Source: Cyanobacteria bacterium HKST-UBA02
GTDB lineage: Bacteria > Cyanobacteriota > Vampirovibrionia > Obscuribacterales > Obscuribacteraceae
Direction: 5' to 3'
Assembly: GCA_020431945.1 (NCBI GenBank)
Contig: JAGQHH010000329.1
Location: forward strand, 1-11,204
DNA length: 11,204 nucleotides
Part shown: positions 7,072 to 11,204 of the stretch, piece by piece
Position numbering within the stretch: position 1 is the first letter of the stretch
Layout of the letters: each line of letters opens with the position of its first letter
The notes under the pieces: generated by a model
What the model was told of the DNA's origin: nothing
Seen by the model: the letters and a program-made list of their open reading frames with translations, nothing else
Database searches by the model: none
Translations under genes and position numbers: made by a program

Positions 7072-7214
7072 GTTGAGTCCCCCAACCCAAAGTAAAATCG
7101 CTGTTTTTCCACACTATCGCAAGGTCGGGTATTTTGGCATCTGTCATTTGACCGATTTTGAAAATGGGAAGATCAGATTGAGATGGTCCTGCGTAATGGT
7201 TTATCCGGACTACT
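7072..7214. promoter_or_regulatory. Divergent intergenic region between membrane protein and kinase
   Basis: This 143-bp AT-richer gap separates two genes read outwards, so it should carry both promoters. On the + strand TTGACC at 7148-7153 resembles a -35 box, but no good -10 follows at the right distance. On the minus strand TTGCGA followed after 17 bases by GATTTT is a weak candidate. A short symmetric ATTTTgAAAAT lies at 7155-7165. The kinase start at 7215 has only a poor ribosome site. None of these boxes is strong enough to name a promoter with assurance. Confidence 0.3.
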
Positions 7215-9047
7215 ATGAGCGAGCCAGGCGACTCCAGGGAAAATGTAGCCGAGCAAAGCCTCGCCGGGCTGTGTGCGTCCTGTGGCAAGCCCATCCGGTC
7301 GAGCCGCAAGGGCTCTTTCACCGGCTGGATTTTCGATACGAGTAAGTGCAAGTGTGCTGTTCCTGTTTATAAGGAGCCCGGTAAGAAAATTTCGGTGTCA
7401 CCGGAAAGCGATCAGCTTGCCGTTATCGCCCCGGCTTCCCCTGAAGGACTTCCCGATCTGGGAGCGGATTACGAAGTGCTCGAGCTCATCGGCTCCGGGG
7501 GGATGGGCAGCGTATACAAGGTGAGGGACAGGCGCACGGACAAGACTCTCGCTCTCAAAGTAATGCGCTCGGAGCTATCAGGAGATCCGATTGCCGTCCT
7601 CCGCTTCAAGCAAGAAGCCCGGGCAGCGGCCGATCTCACTCATGCCAATCTGGTACCGGTTTTTGGTGACGGCCAGCTAGCCTCCGGAACGCCTTATATA
7701 GTCATGGACTATATCGACGGTCGCAATCTTGCGGCGGTGATTGCCGAGCAGGGAGCCATCGAGCCGAAGCGGGCCCTGGATATCTGTATGCAGGTCTGCG
7801 AGGTCATGGACTACGCCCATAAGAAAGGCGTGATCCATCGCGATCTCAAACCCAGCAATATCATGCTCACCGCTACAGAAAGCGGTGCCGACCTGGTGCA
7901 CCTGGTGGATTTCGGTATTGCCAAGCTCCTGCATGACCGAGGAGAGACTTTCTCGACTATCACTCGAACCGGCGAGATCTTCGGCAGCCCCATTTATATG
8001 AGCCCTGAGCAGTGTCAGGGCGAGGACCTCGACGAGCGTTCCGATGTCTATTCATTCGGCTGTGTGATGTACGAGATCCTCACCGGAAGAGCCCCCTTCA
8101 ATTCGAAGAATCCGCTAACCACAATGCTCGATCATCTCCAGAACCCCCCGCCTGAGTTCTCGGCGGTTAACCAGACGATCAAAGTGCCTGCCAGTCTCGA
8201 GACCCTCGTGATGCGGTGCCTGGAGAAAAGCCGTCAGGGGAGGTATCAGGGCTTCGACGAGGTAAGAGGGGATCTCGAGAGTGTGCTGTCCGGCGGCAAT
8301 CTACTTTCGGAAAGCAAGCGAGCCAGCCCCCTCTGGCGCCGGACCGCAGCGGCAGTGATCGATGCTCTTATCGTCGGCGTCATGGGCGCCATGGCTTATA
8401 GCCTTCTTTTCGTCATCGGCTCGCCCATGCTTGTTTCTGCGAACAAAGCCGGCTCCTATCTGGACATCCTCCAGGGAATGTTGCCCATGGCAATCACCGG
8501 AGGATTTGTTCTGGGGGTGTTTCAGTCTTTTGTGGGCTTTGCTCCCATCTGGCTGATCTACGATATCTTCTTCGCCCCGGAGCACCAGGCTGTACACGCG
8601 ATCTACAGCCGCTTGTGCGGGTCGATGATTTATCTTCTCGCGTTTCTCTATTCAGTGTTCTTCGACAGTTCGCGTCTGAGGGCGACACCAGGTAAGCTGA
8701 TCATGGGGCTCATGCTGGCGGACGAGAAAGGACGGCGTCTCTCATTCAAGAAAGCAGCAGTCCGGTTTTTCAGCCGCCCGCTTCTTTTGCTTCAGCCATT
8801 CACCCTCATGGCATTCCTGCTTCTCGCTTATCTCTGTCATGGCGGTCTGAACTTTCAGATTCCGCTCTGGTTGAAGTATCTGCCTTATTTTCTCGGCTTG
8901 ATCTGCATCGTCCATCTCACCCTCCTGCTTTTTGCAATTGTTCTCAAGCCATCGGCTCTGGAAGGGAGAGGTTTTTTCACAGGGTTCTTTCATGATCTGG
9001 CCAGCCGCACCGGGGTGATCAGGGGCTCATCCGCCTCCAAGAACTGA
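7215..9047 (+). CDS. Ser/Thr protein kinase with zinc-ribbon-like N-terminus and RDD membrane domain
   Basis: This 610-residue protein is a Hanks-type kinase that would phosphorylate Ser/Thr on cytoplasmic targets while anchored in the membrane. The N-terminus has a four-cysteine motif (C20, C23, C45, C47) like a small zinc ribbon. The kinase domain spans about 83-358: glycine loop GSGGMGSVYK (93-102), ATP-binding K115, catalytic HRDLKPSN (208-215, D210), DFG (232-234), activation segment ending near GSPIYMSPE (257-265), then DVYSFG. All catalytic residues are present, so it should be active. From about 370 an RDD-family domain follows, opening with LWRRTAAAVIDALIVG and containing ATPGKLIMGL and KGRRLSF. 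It has about five hydrophobic segments. RDD proteins are generally uncharacterised; a few are linked to ion transport. The stop lies 115 bases before the copper ATPase gene, so co-transcription is possible. Confidence 0.93.
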   Translation: MSEPGDSRENVAEQSLAGLCASCGKPIRSSRKGSFTGWIFDTSKCKCAVPVYKEPGKKISVSPESDQLAVIAPASPEGLPDLGADYEVLELIGSGGMGSVYKVRDRRTDKTLALKVMRSELSGDPIAVLRFKQEARAAADLTHANLVPVFGDGQLASGTPYIVMDYIDGRNLAAVIAEQGAIEPKRALDICMQVCEVMDYAHKKGVIHRDLKPSNIMLTATESGADLVHLVDFGIAKLLHDRGETFSTITRTGEIFGSPIYMSPEQCQGEDLDERSDVYSFGCVMYEILTGRAPFNSKNPLTTMLDHLQNPPPEFSAVNQTIKVPASLETLVMRCLEKSRQGRYQGFDEVRGDLESVLSGGNLLSESKRASPLWRRTAAAVIDALIVGVMGAMAYSLLFVIGSPMLVSANKAGSYLDILQGMLPMAITGGFVLGVFQSFVGFAPIWLIYDIFFAPEHQAVHAIYSRLCGSMIYLLAFLYSVFFDSSRLRATPGKLIMGLMLADEKGRRLSFKKAAVRFFSRPLLLLQPFTLMAFLLLAYLCHGGLNFQIPLWLKYLPYFLGLICIVHLTLLLFAIVLKPSALEGRGFFTGFFHDLASRTGVIRGSSASKN

Positions 9048-9076
9048 ATCGAATGCGATTGTGAACCGGCTCAGGG

Positions 9077-9104
9077 GTGACGGGCTGCCCCGCGGGCGGG
9101 TCAC
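9077..9104 (+). repeat. Imperfect inverted repeat upstream of the copper ATPase
   Basis: GTGAC (9077-9081) pairs with GTCAC (9100-9104), and inside it GCCC (9087-9090) pairs with GGGC (9094-9097) around a CGC loop, leaving an asymmetric internal loop (five bases against two). No run of T follows, so it is not a typical Rho-independent terminator for the kinase gene. It could be a weak terminator, an RNA structure or an operator for the copper ATPase. I do not see the classical CueR-type dyad in this 115-bp gap. Confidence 0.3.
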
Positions 9105-9162
9105 TGGCGGGTATCTGCTTTAAGTTCGGGCTTCAATAGATTAACATCACAGGTCCGAGCTC

Positions 9163-11204
9163 ATGAACAAAGAAGAACACCACCATCACTCAGATTGCTG
9201 CTCCGGGTCCAAGAAATCTTCTACTGAGACTTCTGGCCCTGAGAATCCGAGCGATCGCTTTGTCGATCCGGTCTGCGGTATGAAAACCTTGCCGGGCAAC
9301 CTGTCGACTGTATATCAGGAAGAGACTTACTATTTCTGCAATCCTCGCTGTCTCGAGAAATTCGAGGCGAACCCCGAATCTTATTTAAGCGAGAAGGACG
9401 TGGAAGTCTCCCTCCCTCCAGGCGCTGAGGAGCTCACATATACCTGTCCAATGCACCCGGAGATAATCCAGAAAGGTCCCGGGTCCTGTCCCCTTTGCGG
9501 AATGGCTCTCGAGCCCATGGATGGCTCCGCCGGGGAGAACCCCGAGCTTGCCGATATGACCCGGCGGTTTTACATCAGTCTCTGTTTTTCGCTGCCTGTC
9601 TTCGTTCTGGGCATGGGTTCGATGTTGCCTGGAAGCCCTCTTGCGGGTCTGCTTCCCATGCGGACCGTGGTCCTTGCTCAGCAGGTCCTTTCCTTGCCTG
9701 TGGTTTTCTATTGCGCCCTGCCTTTCTTCGAGCGTGGCTATCAATCGGTGCTCAACCGCAGCCCCAATATGTTCACTCTGGTGTCCATGGGAGTTCTGGT
9801 GGCTTTCATTTACAGTACCTGGGCAACGGTGGTCATGCTTGCCAGCTCGGGAGCCTCAATGCCGGACGTCTATTTCGAGTCTGCAACTATGATCGTGACC
9901 CTGGTCCTGATCGGCCAGGTCCTGGAGCTCAAGGCTCGCTCGGCTACCGGTAAGGCAATCGAGGCCCTGTTAGCGCTTGCTCCCAGCAAAGCCCGCCTGG
10001 TTCGCGAGGACGGCGTGGAAGAGGATGTCGAGATCAGCCGGGTAAAGCCAGGGGATCGCCTCAGGGTGAGACCAGGAGAGAAGGTGCCGGTGGACGGCAA
10101 AGTGCTCGATGGGCGGAGCAGTGTCGACGAATCACTGATGAGCGGTGAGCCGACCCCGGTGGAAAAAGTGACCGGGGACAGTCTCACCGGCGGGACCCTG
10201 AACGGCTCCGGGGCACTGCTCATGGTGGCGGAGCTGGTGGGAGACGATACCATGCTCTCGCGGATCGTGAGCATGGTCAGGCAGGCGCAGCGCAGCCGTG
10301 CCCGGGTCCAGAACCTGGCGGATAGAGTTTCGGCTTATTTCGTGCCGGCGGTTCTCATTGCCGCTGTTATCACTTTCTTCGTATGGTACAGTTTCGGACC
10401 CGGTCTTTCTGCTGCCATTGTCAATGCCGTTGCGGTCCTGATCATCGCCTGTCCCTGCGCTCTCGGTCTGGCGACGCCGATGTCGGTCATGGTTGCCACC
10501 GGACGTGGTGCGGAATCCGGAGTGCTCGTGAAAGATGCCGAGTCCCTCGAGTCCCTGGCGGCGGTGGATGTTATCATTCTGGATAAGACAGGAACAGTGA
10601 CCGAAGGAAGACCGGTGGTCGCCGATGTCTCGGTTGTCGATGGCGCGGAGAAAAGAGACGATGCCGAGATTCTCTCTCTTGCTGCTTCTGTGGAGAAAGC
10701 CAGCGAGCATCCCCTGGCAGAGGCAGTGGTTAAAGCTGCTTCGGAGCGCGGGCTGGAGCTCGTGCCGGTGGATAGTTTCGAAGCCGTGCCGGGGAGGGGC
10801 ATTCTGGCGAAGGCCGGCGGCCATGATGTGGTAATCGGCGCCGGGCGTTTCTTCGACGAACTAGGCATCGATACGGGAGAACTGGCAGCGGCGGTGGAGA
10901 AAGCCAGAAAAGAGGGAAGGACAGAGATTTTTGTCGGCCTCGACGGCCGGGCTGCCGGGCTCATATCGGTCTGGGATCCGGTCAAGCCTCAGGTGGAAGA
11001 AGCAGTCAAGGATCTTCGCGGCGAGGGTGTGGAGCTGGTGATGGTGACCGGCGACAATCCGGAGACAGCGAGAAAGGTCGCTTCTTCGGTGGGGATCGAG
11101 CAGGTCAGGGCGGACGTACTACCGGAGCAGAAAGGCGAGATCGTGAATGTCTTGAAGAGCGAAGGCAAGCGGGTCGCCATGGCCGGTGACGGGATCAACG
11201 ACGC
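9163..11204 (+). CDS. copA: Copper-type P1B ATPase, 3' end outside the window
   Basis: This is an ATP-driven exporter, most likely of Cu(I), in the cytoplasmic membrane. The first 680 codons are visible with no stop. The N-terminus has HHHHSDCC (6-13), then a YHS domain (about 30-75; C38, C59, C63), then a heavy-metal-binding domain with CPMHP (C95, H98) and CPLCGM (C109, C112). It replaces the usual GMxCxxC ferredoxin-like domain. Membrane helices begin near 136; the ion-binding CPC motif is C430-P431-C432 in helix six. Catalytic motifs are SGEP (327-330), phosphorylation site DKTGT with D474, H516-P517 of the nucleotide domain, and GDGIND (675-680). CPC supports Cu(I)/Ag(I); the last two helices, needed to confirm this, lie outside. 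The ATG at 9163 has AGGT eight bases upstream. Confidence 0.93.
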   Translation, partial: MNKEEHHHHSDCCSGSKKSSTETSGPENPSDRFVDPVCGMKTLPGNLSTVYQEETYYFCNPRCLEKFEANPESYLSEKDVEVSLPPGAEELTYTCPMHPEIIQKGPGSCPLCGMALEPMDGSAGENPELADMTRRFYISLCFSLPVFVLGMGSMLPGSPLAGLLPMRTVVLAQQVLSLPVVFYCALPFFERGYQSVLNRSPNMFTLVSMGVLVAFIYSTWATVVMLASSGASMPDVYFESATMIVTLVLIGQVLELKARSATGKAIEALLALAPSKARLVREDGVEEDVEISRVKPGDRLRVRPGEKVPVDGKVLDGRSSVDESLMSGEPTPVEKVTGDSLTGGTLNGSGALLMVAELVGDDTMLSRIVSMVRQAQRSRARVQNLADRVSAYFVPAVLIAAVITFFVWYSFGPGLSAAIVNAVAVLIIACPCALGLATPMSVMVATGRGAESGVLVKDAESLESLAAVDVIILDKTGTVTEGRPVVADVSVVDGAEKRDDAEILSLAASVEKASEHPLAEAVVKAASERGLELVPVDSFEAVPGRGILAKAGGHDVVIGAGRFFDELGIDTGELAAAVEKARKEGRTEIFVGLDGRAAGLISVWDPVKPQVEEAVKDLRGEGVELVMVTGDNPETARKVASSVGIEQVRADVLPEQKGEIVNVLKSEGKRVAMAGDGIND

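Noticed and set aside
1..11204. Mobile element, CRISPR array, tRNA or rRNA
   Set aside because: No transposase or integrase motifs, spaced direct repeats, tRNA-like cloverleaf or rRNA sequence was seen on reading both strands.

Overview
The window is about 11.2 kb of ordinary chromosomal-looking bacterial DNA. It has tightly packed genes on both strands and no rRNA, tRNA, CRISPR array or recognisable insertion sequence. The genes from about 1700 onward are GC-rich, while the first 300 bases or so are clearly AT-richer (roughly 35-45% GC in blocks I counted between 121 and 300, against about 63% in one xdhB block). A Hanks-type Ser/Thr kinase fused to an RDD membrane domain, together with small uncharacterised membrane proteins, suggests a large-genome environmental bacterium. 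Candidates include Obscuribacterales-type Cyanobacteriota, Acidobacteriota, Planctomycetota and Myxococcota. The sequence alone does not decide between them.

Layout. 1-345 holds no convincing gene; its main feature is a perfect 24-bp palindrome (77-100), probably a terminator for a gene to the left. 346-858 (+) and 859-1560 (-) are two unrecognised membrane proteins whose stop codons abut exactly. A short divergent intergenic region (1561-1735) carries a 10-bp palindrome and promoter-like boxes. 1736-6482 (+) is a complete xdhA-xdhB-xdhC operon with overlapping or nearly overlapping genes. 6484-7071 (-) is a small three-helix membrane protein ending one base from xdhC. It is divergent from 7215-9047 (+), a Ser/Thr kinase with an N-terminal four-cysteine motif and a C-terminal RDD membrane domain. 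After a 115-bp gap with an inverted repeat, 9163-11204 (+) is a copper-type P1B ATPase with an N-terminal His cluster, a YHS domain and a heavy-metal-binding domain. It is cut by the window edge just after its GDGIND motif.

How the genes work together. XdhA (two 2Fe-2S clusters plus FAD) and XdhB (molybdopterin cofactor and purine binding) would form a bacterial xanthine dehydrogenase oxidising hypoxanthine and xanthine to urate. XdhC would be the dedicated factor that binds, matures and inserts the molybdenum cofactor. The substrate-site residues that separate true xanthine dehydrogenases from aldehyde oxidases are present in XdhB. The kinase and copper ATPase are separate units; any link between them is speculative. 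I see no clearly novel multi-gene system. The least ordinary points are the Zn-ribbon/kinase/RDD fusion, the unusual C-terminal tail of XdhB, the 24-bp palindrome and the two abutting convergent gene ends.
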